Below, in pieces: positions 12,601 to 22,830 of a stretch of DNA of 64,000 nt (positions within the stretch are counted from its first letter, which is position 1; each line of letters begins with the position of its first letter). Origin of the DNA: Struthio camelus (lineage: Eukaryota; Chordata; Aves; Struthioniformes; Struthionidae). The position numbers were made by a program, and so were the translations under genes. The notes below the pieces were generated by a model, which ran no database searches, had not been told where the DNA came from, and saw nothing but the letters and a program-made list of their open reading frames with translations. Location: contig NC_090943.1 of the NCBI RefSeq assembly GCF_040807025.1, positions 1,164,356-1,228,355 on the forward strand. The letters run 5' to 3'.

Positions 12601-15600
12601 ACGCCATGCTAGAACATTTGGCTTGTTATTGGCTTGGAAGAAAATCCCTTACTGAGTCACGAATATCAGGAGTTCATGATTGCATCACTATTTTTCACAG
12701 AAGGCTTTCTATGCCAGTATCAAGTCACTGGTAGAACGAAATTAAAGAAAATAATACTAGGACATAGTGTGCCCACTGAGTGCTTTGGCTCTGAGAAACC
12801 GTAAGGATAGCTTGTGAAAGCAGTTTGTTCCATCTGGGCATGATGAGCCTACCTGATCTCCTGTCCTTAGGGAGAAAAGAGCTACGTGACGAGGCTGTGA
12901 ATGTATCTTAACAATTACGCTTGGGTCAGTCCTCATCTTGCTTGAGGACAGTAGAGAGAGAGAGCCGGAGCTGATGGTTTACCTGTGGCCCTACAGCATG
13001 AGAGCGTCTCTCTGAGTAGAAGCATGAGACGACATCTCTCCTGGTAACTGTCTGAAGCTACCCTGGCAGTGGCCTCTGTCTTCAGAGGCAGAGCTAGCTC
13101 TGGGCAGAAACAGTCTGGGGAACGTGGCAATGGAATTGGCTTTTTTGGTCCCTCTTCCAGTGCTTTTGTATTCCACGGATGTGCCAGGAACTCAAGACTC
13201 TCGTTTCTGGTCACTATCCATCTCTGCTGGCTTTATCTGGTCTCAGTTTCTGTCTGCTCACATTAACCACTTTTGGCTGGTGCAGGCCTTTAAATATTAC
13301 TGAAGCCTACTATAACATTTGGCATACAGTGACCGGGAAAGTAATAGGAAAAAATAATTCAGTGGGAAAGGGGCACAAAGTCACAAAGCGTGACCTGACG
13401 TTTGAGATGGCCCATTGGCCTCCAGATTCACAGGAAATGTTTTTTGTTGTTGCTGTTGTTGTTTTTTTTTTTTTTTTTGCATTGAGTTGTTTCTTTTTGT
13501 CTCTTTAGGTGCAGATCCAGAACAAGAAAGTTGACCTTTCCAAAGTGTCCTCAAAGTGTGGCTCTAAAGCAAATATCAAGCATAAACCAGGTAGAAATTT
13601 TACCATCTTCTTATGATTTGTCTGTGAATACTGCAAGACACTTAAACATTGTCCTGGATTGTAACTGGAATAGTTTAAAGGGTTTGTTGTTTTCGGGGAG
13701 CGCTTCCAAGAGAACTGTCTAGATTCTCAGCAATGCCTAGAAGTTTCATGAGTGGAGAAGGGGGTTAGGAGATGTGAAGTTTCATCTCATCTGTGAAGCT
13801 AACCTACTGCTTTGACTCCGTTCTCTTTTCCTCCCCGTTTGAAAAAAAGTCGATATTTAGCATGACTGTGTTACAGGAGCCTGGAAGCTTCATTCGTGCT
13901 TATAAGGCGCTTAGCAGTTCTGTGAATGACGGCACTATGGAAGGTTAAAGAAATTTCCTTCTGTTTCTTCAGAGCAAATACAAGGGATTTTTTAGCCTAC
14001 ACTTCCGTATCAATTCCTGTCTTACATAAAACACTTTTGGCTCTTTAATGACATATTGTGGAATGAGTATGCAGGAATTTGTTGCTCCCTACAGAGAACA
14101 TAGCAATTATTCTGCACGAATTCCTGCGAATCTCAGGTTTTCTAACCAAGCAGTAACCATCCCTTGGCTCAGCTGGAGCATAGGCAAGTCTGGAGTTCAG
14201 GGTGTTGTGGCTGCTGGTGGACTGGCTAAATGATATACTCTTGTAGGATCCTACAGCACGATCAGTTTACTGGCTTTTGCTGATGGGTCTGTATCTGAGG
14301 GCACCTGATCTGCACAGGAAAACTCCTGGCAACCAAACGCCCATGCGTGAGAGAGAACGTTCACTGGCCAAAGCTGAAAACAAATATGACAAGCTTGTCT
14401 TTGTCTGCTTCTAGAAGGTTCCTGTACCCTGTCTGCCGGCCTGCTAGGTTGAAAGCAGTTCAGCCTTATGCACAGAGCAGCATGGTTCAGTGCCTCAAAA
14501 ACGCGCTCCCGCTTTGAGAACGCAGTGCCACAAACATGACCTTCCATTTGTTCAGTACTGTCTAATAGGAAGCTGAGCACGACAATAACTGCTCTTGTCC
14601 AGGGCTGATTAAAGAAGAATAATCTATCCAGAACTATCTGGTGTCAGATGTTGAACTGATTTTATGTGACTGAAGCAACTGGCTTCCATCATTGGCCATG
14701 CAAAGCTTTGCAAAGCTTTGTAAGTGCCTGAGGACTTCACGTGTTTAATGTTGTCACTGAGAAGCAAAGTTATCTTCAATAATATTTAAATAGTTCAATG
14801 AGAAGAATACTAGAATATGGACTGCGTATACCCTCTTATTTATTAACAGGAACTGCAGCGCTCCAAATCAGGAAAATCTTGCTAGGAATCTCCAGTAGTT
14901 CTTCTGACCTTCTTCAGGTTCTCCTGAAGAAGTCAGTAGTGTCCATCCAGGTTTCTCCCTGCCTGCACTGCTGCCTCCCGAGTAGTTCGAGCAGTGGCGT
15001 GTGGGTCTGCATCTCGGTCAGGGAGACAGCTGTCAGTCCAGGCAGTTAACCAACTGCCGTGGTGGAGTAGGACAGGGAACGGGTAATGAATAAAGGAACA
15101 CGGTTAATGAAAAGGAATAGGATCTGCCAGCACCAGCAAGTACACAAGTGAGTTGAGCTGCTAAAGACCTTGGCAAAGTATGCAGATACGAGTGGACAGG
15201 TGGTACTAGGCATCAGAAATGCACTGATGTGAGACTAGGTTGAACTAGCATTTCACACCCCTACTGCGGGAGACACATTTGGAAGCAGATCTAGTAAGGC
15301 AGTTGTGCCTTGTGTCTGTCATCCAGCTTGCCTGTCCTGACATGTGGTATTTCCTACCCGAGGGCACCTCCAGGGCTTTGCTGTGCACCCCTGCTTGCTT
15401 GCGGTGTGTCTTAGCCTCCACAGGTGGAGATCACCAGCTTTGATCTTGCTGGTTTTTAAGCTGAACCGTGGCTGGAGAGAAGCTGAGACACAACGTGTTG
15501 GCTGCATCCCTCCTCCAAAGTAAACAGGAATCTCAGTGCTGTCTTTGTGGGGTGGCAGGGAAGGGAAACAGATGTCAGGTGTGCCTGTTCCAGGTTCGGT

Positions 15601-18146
15601 AATAAGTTTGCTCCTATACAATCTTATTCTAGGGGGAGGAGATGTCAAAATTGAGAACCAGAAGCTGAACTTCAAGGAGAAGGCCCAAGCGAAAGTGGGT
15701 TCTCTGGACAATGTGGGACACTTGCCAGCAGGAGGAGCAGTGAAGGTGCGTGCAGCAAGCTCTGGTACATCAGGGCAGGGTTTGGGTTTGCTTCTTTTCC
15801 TTGTCCTGTTATTGATGTATTCCAGTTTCCTCTCAGCCTTTTACAGCCATCTATTCATTTCTGTGGCCTCTGTCATGAACCTCAGGAATAAGTATGAGTT
15901 GAAGAGAGCTATGAACCAGCTTGCTGGCGTGCCTGAATGGGCTCATACTGCCCGTTTGCGTCCTGCCTCTAAGGATCTGAGACTAGGGATCACTGTAAGC
16001 TATGAGCCCGGTAGAAGAACTGCGTATGGCCTGTTGGTGCCTCTTCTCCCCTTTTCTATCCTGGTAAAGCTGCTGAGACCAAGGTGCTCTGTGCTGGGAG
16101 ATGCTGCGGACCTTGCAGCTGTCAGGAGCACTTTTCAGCCAGTAGTCATTCCTCGTGACTAACCTCTGCTGCAACCCGGCCGAGGCCCCTTTGTGCGGGG
16201 ATGGGAAAGGGTGGTTGCTTTGCAGTCAGCGTGATTCAGCACTTCTCCCCGTTGAGAAGGTAACGCAGACTGCCCCCAGCCTCCCTTCGGTAAACTGCAG
16301 GTCTCGCTACGGCAATGAGACGTCTGTTCTTCAAGGGAGGGAAATTGCCCCTGCTCGACTAGCCTGATGATGAATGCGTGGGCTGAGCTATCACGCCACA
16401 GGCTGGTTAGAACGGTGACGGAGATTACGTTTAGACAGTTGCTAGCGCTGGGGCTTCTCTTTGCAGTACTGCTGTTTCTGGTCTGGCTGGTAGCGCTGGG
16501 AGCTGGGAAAACTGCCCTGTTCCAGCATCAGCACTGCAAAAACGTGACTTAGCCTTTGGTCCCAGGGGGACAGAGTGAGGAAAAGAAACCCCTTCTGAAC
16601 ACTTTGAGTTCCCGTGGTCGCAGGAGTGCTGCTGTGTTGTGGGAGGGCCTGGGGTTGGGCCGGGGTGGGCTCTTGTTAGGTGCTGTGTGAAACCGAGGGA
16701 AATAATCCCTGTGCTAAAGAGCAGATCATGCGGCAGAATTCCCAAGAATATTTAGTGTGTGTTTAATCATCCTGATGTGAACAAAGGCAAGAGGTCACTG
16801 CCAGCTATCTGCTGGGGACACATCCGGACTCTCCTATCTTGAATTCTTTAAAATTCTAAAATTCTAAAATTCAGCCCTGCAAATCCGAGCTCAGCGTGTG
16901 GAAGGCTAAAAGTAGCTGTAGAAGTGAGTGATGTTCTAGGAGGGATCGGGAACTTTCCGTGACTGTGCCGGGCTGTTCCGGGTTACTGGAGTGTTTAGTC
17001 ACATCCAGTACATTTTGTTGGCTCTCAAGTCTAGTCTGGTTCCACAGAGGGCAAGCCACGTCCCTGTGGCGTCCCGCAGATCTTGGCCAGCGCTGCCGTT
17101 GGCGCAGGCTGGCGCTCCAGTGCACGCTGGAGGGTTGCAGGTAGGTCCTGTGCGAGAGGGCTGCTCTTGCTCGGCTGCCCTCCGTGGCTCGCTGGAGGTG
17201 TGGGCATCTTCCAAGTCCATGTAGTTTATGCAGAAGCACCTAGAGATCGGTGTCACCAGTTCATGGGCAGAACTCAGGCCCCAGAAGGGAGACCAGGTGC
17301 TTCACGCTGCTTGTTGAGGCCCCAGCAAGTAGGTATGGAGACAGCATCCACTGCTGGCTTGCGTTGCTACCTGGGCCGCGAGGAGAGGCCGGGAGGGGTC
17401 TTCTCTAAAGGTTGCGCTCCCAAACCTGGTGCCCGTGGTGCTGCAAGGGTGAGGTCCTCTGTACCAGCTTGCCTTCCTTTTTGGGGGTCTGCTGCGAATT
17501 CCTCGGTCGGGGTATTACCCGTGTGCCCAAGTCAAGGAGGCGGGAGCGTTTGACGCGGTAGCGTAACGCTTGAGGCTCGTTGACGCCCGTTGGTCTTGCT
17601 TTGTCTCGGCCATCTTCTCCCACCGCGGCGCTGCTTGCGTGCCGGGGAGGGACGCTGAGCTGGGTCCGCGGCGGAGGCTCGGGGCCGCCGCGAGTCCGCG
17701 GGCGCCGAAGCGGGAGGCCGCTGAGCGCAGCGGGTGTGCAGGGAGCCGGCGTCCCGGCCCGGGGGGGACGCTGGTCTCGCTGACCGTCGCTGTCGCCCCC
17801 CCACCCCGCTGTCTCCTTGCAGGCCGAGGGGAGCGAGGAGCCGGGGCAGCTGCCGCCGGCCCCGCCGAGCGGCGAGGAGCCCCAGGCCGGCGGCGCCCCG
17901 CGGGAGAACGGCGTGGGGCCGGCAGCGCCCGCCGCGGCGAGCGGGGGCGACCAAAGGGGAACGCAGAGCTTCGAGACTCAGATACAAGAGACGAGTAAGT
18001 GCCCGGGGCGGCGCGCGCGCCGCTGCCCTCTCCGAGCTGCGCCGCTTGCAGCCCCGGCTGGGGGGGGACCGGGGGGGGGGCGGTTTTTTGGCCTCTTTTT
18101 TTTTTTTTTAATTCAGAAAATTGCCTTTTATTTTCCAGGCATCTAA
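3622..18146 (+). CDS. MAP4: MAP4, 3' part (microtubule-associated protein 4), spliced, 5' end outside the window
   Basis: Non-neuronal relative of tau and MAP2 that binds and stabilises microtubules in the cytoplasm. Nine exons can be joined: 3622-3681, 3842-4161, 6516-6644, 8234-8326, 10564-10644, 13509-13590, 15633-15745, 17823-17994 and 18139-18146. All have AG/GT borders and matching phases, giving about 351 residues before TAA. A Pro/Ala/Lys/Ser-rich basic region is followed by four tau-type repeats, with cores [44 protein letters not shown] and [15 protein letters not shown]. The acidic tail ends QIQETSI, as in mammalian MAP4. The repeats identify the tau/MAP2/MAP4 family, and the tail plus the [10 protein letters not shown] context identify MAP4. 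The N-terminal projection domain must lie to the left of the window. DHX30 follows tail to tail, as in mammals. Confidence 0.96.
3842..4161 (+). CDS. MAP4: MAP4 exon B: Pro/Ala/Ser-rich linker plus repeat 1
   Basis: 320-bp exon following 'gtagcag' with donor gtaagt at 4162. It encodes a low-complexity linker rich in Pro, Ala, Thr and Ser, then [20 protein letters not shown] and QPGGGK, which is repeat 1. It corresponds in position to tau exon 9. The exon ends on a codon boundary. Confidence 0.95.
6516..6644 (+). CDS. MAP4: MAP4 exon C: linker between repeats 1 and 2
   Basis: 129-bp (43-codon) exon between a 'tctag' acceptor and a gtgagt donor. It starts [20 protein letters not shown] and ends GAPKQPNGK. 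Mammalian MAP4 has a similar Lys/Ala/Pro linker at this position that tau lacks. Confidence 0.92.
8234..8326 (+). CDS. MAP4: MAP4 exon D: microtubule-binding repeat 2
   Basis: 93-bp, 31-codon phase-0 exon encoding [20 protein letters not shown] then [11 protein letters not shown]. The VQIV(S/N)KK start and PGGG end are the tau repeat signature. Length and phase equal those of tau exon 10, which is a cassette exon, so skipping would leave the frame intact. Confidence 0.96.
10564..10644 (+). CDS. MAP4: MAP4 exon E: 27-codon Pro/Ser/Asn-rich insert between repeats 2 and 3 (probable cassette)
   Basis: 81-bp exon with a strong 'ttttcag' acceptor and a gtgagt donor, phase 0 on both sides. It encodes [20 protein letters not shown] then PSPGSTN, with NAPKP occurring twice. 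It would insert 27 residues between PGGGN of repeat 2 and VQIQNKK of repeat 3, which are adjacent in the mammalian canonical protein as I recall it. The in-frame size, symmetric phase and MAP4-like composition support a real, probably alternatively spliced exon. No transcript evidence is available here. Confidence 0.75.
12285..12346 (+). repeat. Short CR1 LINE 3'-end remnant
   Basis: Contains 'agatgatctccagaagttc' followed by 'cctccaacctgaatt', the diagnostic CR1 3'-terminal motif. Only about 60 bp is recognisable. It lies in a MAP4 intron in the same orientation as the gene. Confidence 0.65.
13509..13590 (+). CDS. MAP4: MAP4 exon F: microtubule-binding repeat 3
   Basis: 82-bp exon after 'ctctttag', encoding [20 protein letters not shown] then ANIKHKPG. 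It ends in phase 1 inside the PGGG motif. This is the same length and split point as tau exon 11. Confidence 0.96.
14701..14720. repeat. Two adjacent copies of the 10-bp palindrome CAAAGCTTTG
   Basis: The perfect palindrome occurs twice in direct tandem in a MAP4 intron. No function can be assigned. Confidence 0.8.
15633..15745 (+). CDS. MAP4: MAP4 exon G: microtubule-binding repeat 4
   Basis: 113-bp exon after 'attctag'. It completes the Gly codon and encodes [20 protein letters not shown] then [17 protein letters not shown]. It equals tau exon 12 in length and ends on a codon boundary with donor gtgcgt. It can be followed in frame by either exon H (17823) or the alternative terminal exon (18229). 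Confidence 0.96.
17823..17994 (+). CDS. MAP4: MAP4 exon H: acidic C-terminal tail
   Basis: 172-bp, very GC-rich exon after 'ccttgcag' with donor gtaagt at 17995. It encodes [20 protein letters not shown] and onward to [17 protein letters not shown], matching the MAP4-specific tail. It ends in phase 1; the Ser codon is completed in the next exon. Confidence 0.93.
18139..18146 (+). CDS. MAP4: MAP4 exon I: last coding bases (SI-stop)
   Basis: After acceptor 'tttattttccag' the sequence gcatctaa completes Ser, adds Ile and stops. This gives the conserved end QIQETSI. The rest of the exon is 3' UTR. Confidence 0.92.
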
Positions 18147-18228
18147 TGATGACATTATGGTATCGTCTTCCGTCCCCGTCCCCCCCCCTTGCCCCCTCCC
18201 CGTCCCTCCTGCCCTTGTGTCGCTGCAG

Positions 18229-18363
18229 ATTGAACCTGCCCAGCTGTCGTTCCGCGCCGGGGCCGAGGCTCGGACGGACCGCGGAGCGGACACGGTCGTC
18301 TCCAAACCCCCCCCCGCACCTTCCCGGCAGCGCTTCCCCCCCCCACCGCTCCCCCCGGCGTAG
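18229..18363 (+). CDS. MAP4: MAP4 alternative terminal exon with tau/MAP2-like C-terminus
   Basis: After acceptor 'gtcgctgcag' a phase-0 frame runs 44 codons to TAG at 18361-18363. Joined to exon G it reads GGAVK-IEPAQ, then LSFRAGAEARTDRGADTVVS and a Pro-rich end. Tau after repeat 4 continues [20 protein letters not shown], so this is the paralogous C-terminal exon, retained in MAP4 as an alternative to the acidic QETSI tail. As I recall, some mammalian MAP4 isoforms end this way too. Splicing from exon H instead would give Asn and an immediate stop. The exon lies within the 3' UTR of the main form. Confidence 0.8.
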   Translation: MEPAQLSFRAGAEARTDRGADTVVSKPPPAPSRQRFPPPPLPPA

Positions 18364-19472
18364 CACCTCCGCCAGCGAGCGCCCGGCCTCGGCCTCCTCC
18401 TCCTCCTCCTCCTCCTCCTCGCCGCCGCCGCCAGCGCCTCGCGCTCCCGCCGCCGGCGCAGCTTGCCTCTCGCCTCCCGGCCGCCGGCTCCGCGCGCCGC
18501 CGGCCGGCCCGGCTCCCTGCCCTGCGGGCCGGCGTCCCCGCGCTCCTGGGGCAGGCGAGCGCGCGGGCGGCCGGCCGGGCCGGGCAGGAGGGATAAGCTG
18601 TGACCCGGGCGGCCCTGCTTGCTGCTTTGTGTTCGTCGTTTGGTTTTTCCTCTTCTTTTTCTCCCCCCCCACCGCCGCCGCCGCCGCCGCCTTGTTGCTG
18701 CTTCAGTTCCCGCTGCCGCTACGCGACGACGACATGCACCGCACGCGCGCGTTAGGCTCTTTTAGCTGTTGGCTTCAAACCTTGTAGCCTTTGCGAGAGG
18801 AGGCGCCGATGCCGTGCGGCGCTCCCACCCGCGCGGCCCCGGCCGCCGCGCTGACACCCAGCCGTTGTAACTCTCGCGTTTGGTGGCGTTTTGGTTGCGT
18901 GGTTTTGTGTTTTTTTTTTTGTTGTTGTTTTTTTCTTTCCCTCCTCGTTGTTGTTTGTTGTGTGTTTTTTTTTTTTTTTTAATATTTTAAAACGATGGAG
19001 CGTTTTCACGGGACGAAGCCACGTGCGGAAGGAAGGGCGCGGGAAGGTGCCGAAGGAGAGCTCGCGGTAGCGCTGCGGCGAGGCGCAGCCGGGCGAAGGC
19101 GCTTTGTTCGGTGCCCGGAGGGGAGGCAGGAGGCGGCCGGGGCCCGGGCGCCTCGCTTGAGGTTCGGGCGCCTCGTTTTCAGGTTGCGAATGACACTAAA
19201 GAAATGTAAATAAAAAAGGAAAAGGAAAGAGGAAAAAAGCGAAGCGTTCTTGGCTCGTCGGACTAATTTAAAGCGAAAAGGCGAATGAGAGGACGGGGGC
19301 GGAGCGGAGGTGCGCGGGAGGACGGGGAGGCCTGCAGCTCCTCGTGCGCGTGGGAACGTTTCTTTGGGAAGCCGCCAGTGACACGATAACCCGGGATCTG
19401 TATCTACACACCAGGATTCTTATTGCACTTGTATTTTTTTTTTTTATATATATTAAAGTTTGCATGATTTCT

Positions 19473-19478
19473 AATAAA
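19473..19478 (+). terminator. MAP4: Candidate MAP4 proximal poly(A) signal
   Basis: AATAAA in an AT-rich patch ('ttctaataaaatggc') inside the otherwise GC-rich 3' region. Confidence 0.55.
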
Positions 19479-21199
19479 ATGGCATTAAAACGTACTAGTT
19501 TGCATCAAAGTCGTCTGCTAGTTTCCTAAGTGCTTTTTTTCCCTCCGAATACGAATAAGCAGCGCAGCTTTGCACCCGCAAGGGGCGGTGGTACGTACAG
19601 CCCGGAGACCTGCCCCGCTGCCTCCCTCCTCCTCCTCCCCGGCCGGCGGCTCCCGGGAGCGGGGAGGAAGGGGGTTCGGCGGGCGCGGAGCCGCCCCGCT
19701 CCCGCACGCGCCCCGCTTGCGCCGCGGCCCCTTCGCCCCGCTCCCCGCTGCCGCTTCTTGCCAAATTCCAGGCACCGGCTCCAGCTGCTTGGTTGTGGTC
19801 GCGGGGCTGATGTTTTTGGTTTTGTTGGGATTTCCCCCCCCCCCGTTTCTCCCAGCGCTTGAGTCGAGGGGGAGTTTGGATGAGAGCGAATTGGCGGGCA
19901 GGTTCGCGGCCGGCGGCGGCGGCGGGGGGCTCGGGGGCGCCGGCCGGCTCCCCTGCTCCTCTCCCTCGCCCGCGGGGAAGGTGGAAGCTGAGCTGTCGCC
20001 TTCTCCCGGCGTTTGGCCCCCGGCCGCGGCGGGAGAAGGGGGCCGTGGCGCCGCGGGCTTCGGCCGGGGCCGCTGGAGGGAGGCGAGCGGCCGCGTTGCA
20101 CTTTATCTTCTGCGATTGCAAAAGAAAGAAAAATGGGGGGGGGAAAGGAAAAGCAAGCGAATCGCCACGGCTCCTTGGCAGAGGGACGGTGCCGCCGCCG
20201 CGCTGCAGCCCGGCCCCGGCCGCGCTGCCACGCTCGTTGTCCCTAACGCTCGCTGTGCCTGCGCTTAGCTGACGGCGACTAAATCCGGGTACCGCGTTGG
20301 GTGCGGTGGTTGCTTTGGTTCCCCCCGTCCCCCCCTCGGATAACCTCGGTTTTAGTAAGGAAGGCTTTTATTTTTCGGGCTAAGGAAGCAGCTGTACGTA
20401 TCGCGGGCGGTGGGGCAGAGGTTGATGCGCGGCCAGAGCCACTTTGGTTTCCTGGCGGGGGACAGAGCGGGCGGCAGCGGCGGTGGCAGCGGGCTGGGGG
20501 GGGCGGCAGGAGGCCGCGAAAGGGCCGGAAACCCCCAACCCGCCGGCTGCGCGGGGCGGCGGGGGGCTCCGGCTCGGCCGTCCCTGCCGGCCGCCTTGGG
20601 GAGGCCGAGCGGCCTCAGCGGGGGCGGGAGGCAGCCGCTCGCCTGGCCGAGCTGCTGCCCCCGGCCCCGAGGAGCCCCCCCCCCCCCCGCCTCGCCGAGC
20701 GGCGGCGCTTACGGCTGCTTTGGGGGCTTTTTTGGTTTTTTTTCTCTCCTACTGTAAAACAAAGGACGTTGGGGGCGGTTAGCGCGCGGCCGGGTGTCCC
20801 GCCGCGAACTGAATGTAGCGTCCTGCGCCGCCGTCCCCCGCGTGCGTCGGTCGGGCAGGATTTCTAGGGTTTTTTTTGGCGGCGGCCGGAGGGGGGACGA
20901 GGAAGGTGCCGGGTGGCCGCGGGCCTCGCGGAGGGTGCCGCGGGCTGGGAGTCGCCCTCTCTGCCTCAGTTTCCCCCGGGCGGCGAGGCGCGACCGGGCT
21001 GTAAAGCGTTTGCGCGCCGGGCCGTGGTGTTGCGTGTCCTAGGCGCGAGCGGGCAGAGGTCCCGCGCGGGGGGCGGCCGGGTTGGTGGCCGCCGTCCTGG
21101 TCCGCCCGCCTCGGGGTGGGGGGGGGCTCTAGGACTGTCTCCTCTAGCAGAAGTTCCTCATTTGATGTTGTGATTCTTCCTATTGTAAAGGGTTGAAAT

Positions 21200-21205
21200 A
21201 ATAAA
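21200..21205 (+). terminator. MAP4: Candidate MAP4 distal poly(A) signal
   Basis: AATAAA followed about 25-60 bp later by a T/G-rich element ('cctttgtggggacttggga'). It is the last such signal before the CR1 element. Confidence 0.5.
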
Positions 21206-21451
21206 GCTTCTAGCTGTTCCTCCGCCGCCTGCCTGTGCCTTTGTGGGGACTTGGGACGGTTGAGCTGCTTGGGGGTTTGGGAGGGGGTTTCTGGCCCGTG
21301 CTGGCGCCTGCAGTCCCCCCCCCAGCTGATGCCAGGTGACTGGCTGAAGAAGGGATTAAAGCAACCTTGGCACCAGTGCAGAGCCAAAATGCCCATTTTA
21401 CTGATGCAGCTCCCTGCCCTGACAGCCCCGACCCCCCCCCCCCCCCCCCCG

Positions 21452-22830
21452 GTGGTTGGCAGGGGCCTCTGGAGATCATCTAGTCGTTTCTCCCCCCCCC
21501 CCCCCCCCCAGCCCCAGCCCCAGCAGGGTCCTCTAGAGCACGTTGCCCAGGACCGCGTCCAGGCGGGTTTTGAAGATCTCCAGCGAAGGAGACTCCACTA
21601 CCTCTCTGGGCAACCTGGGCCAGGGCTCGGTCACCCTCACAGTCAAGAAGTTTTTCCTCAGGTTTAGGTGGAACTTCCTGTGCTTCAGTTTGTGCCCGTT
21701 GCCTCTTGTCCCGTTGCTGGGCACCACAAAGAAGAGACTGCCCCCCCCCCCCATAACGTGTACATATTGCTGTGTCCCTGCCCCCCCCCCCCCCCCCCAA
21801 AAAAAAAAAACAACCACACACTTCTTGGTTCCAGGCTGAACAGGCCCAGCTCTCGCAGTCTTTCTTCAGAGGAGAGGTGCTCCAGTCCCCTCATCATCTT
21901 TGTAGCCCTCTGCTGCACTCTCCCCAGTAGCGCCATGTCTCTCTTGTACTGGGGAGCCCAGAACTAGAACCAGCACTCCAGATGTGGCCTCAGCAGGGCC
22001 ACTGGGGGGGGGGTGGGGAGAGGGAAGGAGAGAGGGAGAGGAGACCTTCCTCGACCTGCTGGCAACATGGCACCACTGCATAGTGCACTTTTGGGGGGGG
22101 GGGGTGTTTATTCCTCCCCAGGGGCAGGACCCTGCCCTTGCCTTGGTTGAACTTCAGGAGGTTCCTCTCTGGCCATCTCTCCATCCTGTCCAGGTCCCTC
22201 TGAATGGCAGCACAGCCCTCTGGGGCATCAGCCACTCCTCCCAGTGTTGTATCGCCGACAAACTTGCTGAGGGTGCACTCTGTCCCTTCCTCCAGGTCAT
22301 TGATGAATAAACTGAACAAGACTGGTCCCAGTACTGTCCCCTTGGGGGCCACCACTACACACAGGCCTCCAACTAGACTCTGCACTGCTGACCACAACCC
22401 TCTGAGCTCGGCCATCCAGCCAGTTCTCAATCCACCTCGCTGTCTGTTCATCTAGCCCATACTTTATCGACTTGCCTGTGAGGGTATGATGGGGGACAGT
22501 GTGGAAAAGCCTTGCTGAAGCCCAGGTAGTCCACCCCCACTGCTCTCCCCTCCTCTACCCAGCCAGGTGTCTCCCATCAGAGAAGGCTATCAGGTTGGGT
22601 AAGCATGGTTTGCCTTTGGTGAATCCACGCTGACTACTCCTGATCACCTTCTTGTCCTCCAGATGCTTAGAGATGGTCTGCAGGATGAGCTGTTCCATAG
22701 CTTTCCAGGGCTGGAGGGGAGGCTGACAGGCCTGTAGTTTCCCAGCTCCTCCTTCTGGCCCTTTTGGAAGACTGGGGTGCTCCTGGCCACCTCTGCTGTA
22801 AGCACAGCCGCCCACAGGAGGGGAAACAGC
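21452..22830 (-). repeat. CR1 LINE, 5'-truncated, with expanded poly-C runs
   Basis: Read on the - strand it carries the end of a CR1 reverse-transcriptase ORF. Fragments seen include [48 protein letters not shown] and [20 protein letters not shown], then the conserved 3' region (PREVVESPSLEIFKTRLDAV). The 3'-terminal motif 'gatgatctccagaggcccc' is at 21,46x-21,48x. The ORF is broken by frameshifts. Long C runs (- strand G runs) at 21492-21509, 21741-21752 and 21781-21798 interrupt it. It lies between the convergent MAP4 and DHX30 genes. Confidence 0.93.

Larger units (their letters stand above)
4162..17822 (+). other. MAP4: MAP4 introns between the visible exons
   Basis: The introns are 4162-6515, 6645-8233, 8327-10563, 10645-13508, 13591-15632, 15746-17822 and the 144-bp 17995-18138. 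They contain poly-T runs near acceptors (for example 13461-13478), a short (GT)n near 8957, a short CR1 remnant near 12.3 kb and small tandem motifs (14701-14720, about 16848-16872). The final long intron becomes CpG-rich after about 17.5 kb. I saw no other gene in them. Confidence 0.75.
17500..21150. promoter_or_regulatory. CpG-dense GC-rich block at the MAP4 3' end
   Basis: From about 17.5 kb to 21.15 kb the sequence is strongly GC- and CpG-rich. It includes CCG, CCT and C/G homopolymer tracts, such as the CCT run near 18396-18421 and the CCG run near 18670-18690. It covers the last MAP4 exons and 3' UTR. It has the composition of a CpG island, but I cannot point to a first exon on either strand. 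Confidence 0.6.
18147..21225 (+). other. MAP4: MAP4 3' UTR (two possible lengths)
   Basis: Non-coding sequence after the MAP4 stop. The first good poly(A) signal is AATAAA at 19473-19478; a second at 21200-21205 is followed by T/G-rich sequence. The 3' UTR is thus about 1.35 or 3.07 kb. It also contains the alternative terminal exon at 18229-18363. Confidence 0.6.

Noticed and set aside
15536..16162. 208-codon + strand frame around MAP4 exon G
   Set aside because: Only 15633-15745 is exon by splice borders and homology. The remainder reads into introns by chance.
17515..18672. 385-codon open frame on the - strand over the MAP4 3' end
   Set aside because: It is a by-product of extreme GC content. 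The translation is Arg/Pro/Gly/Ala low complexity and it overlaps the real MAP4 exons on the + strand.
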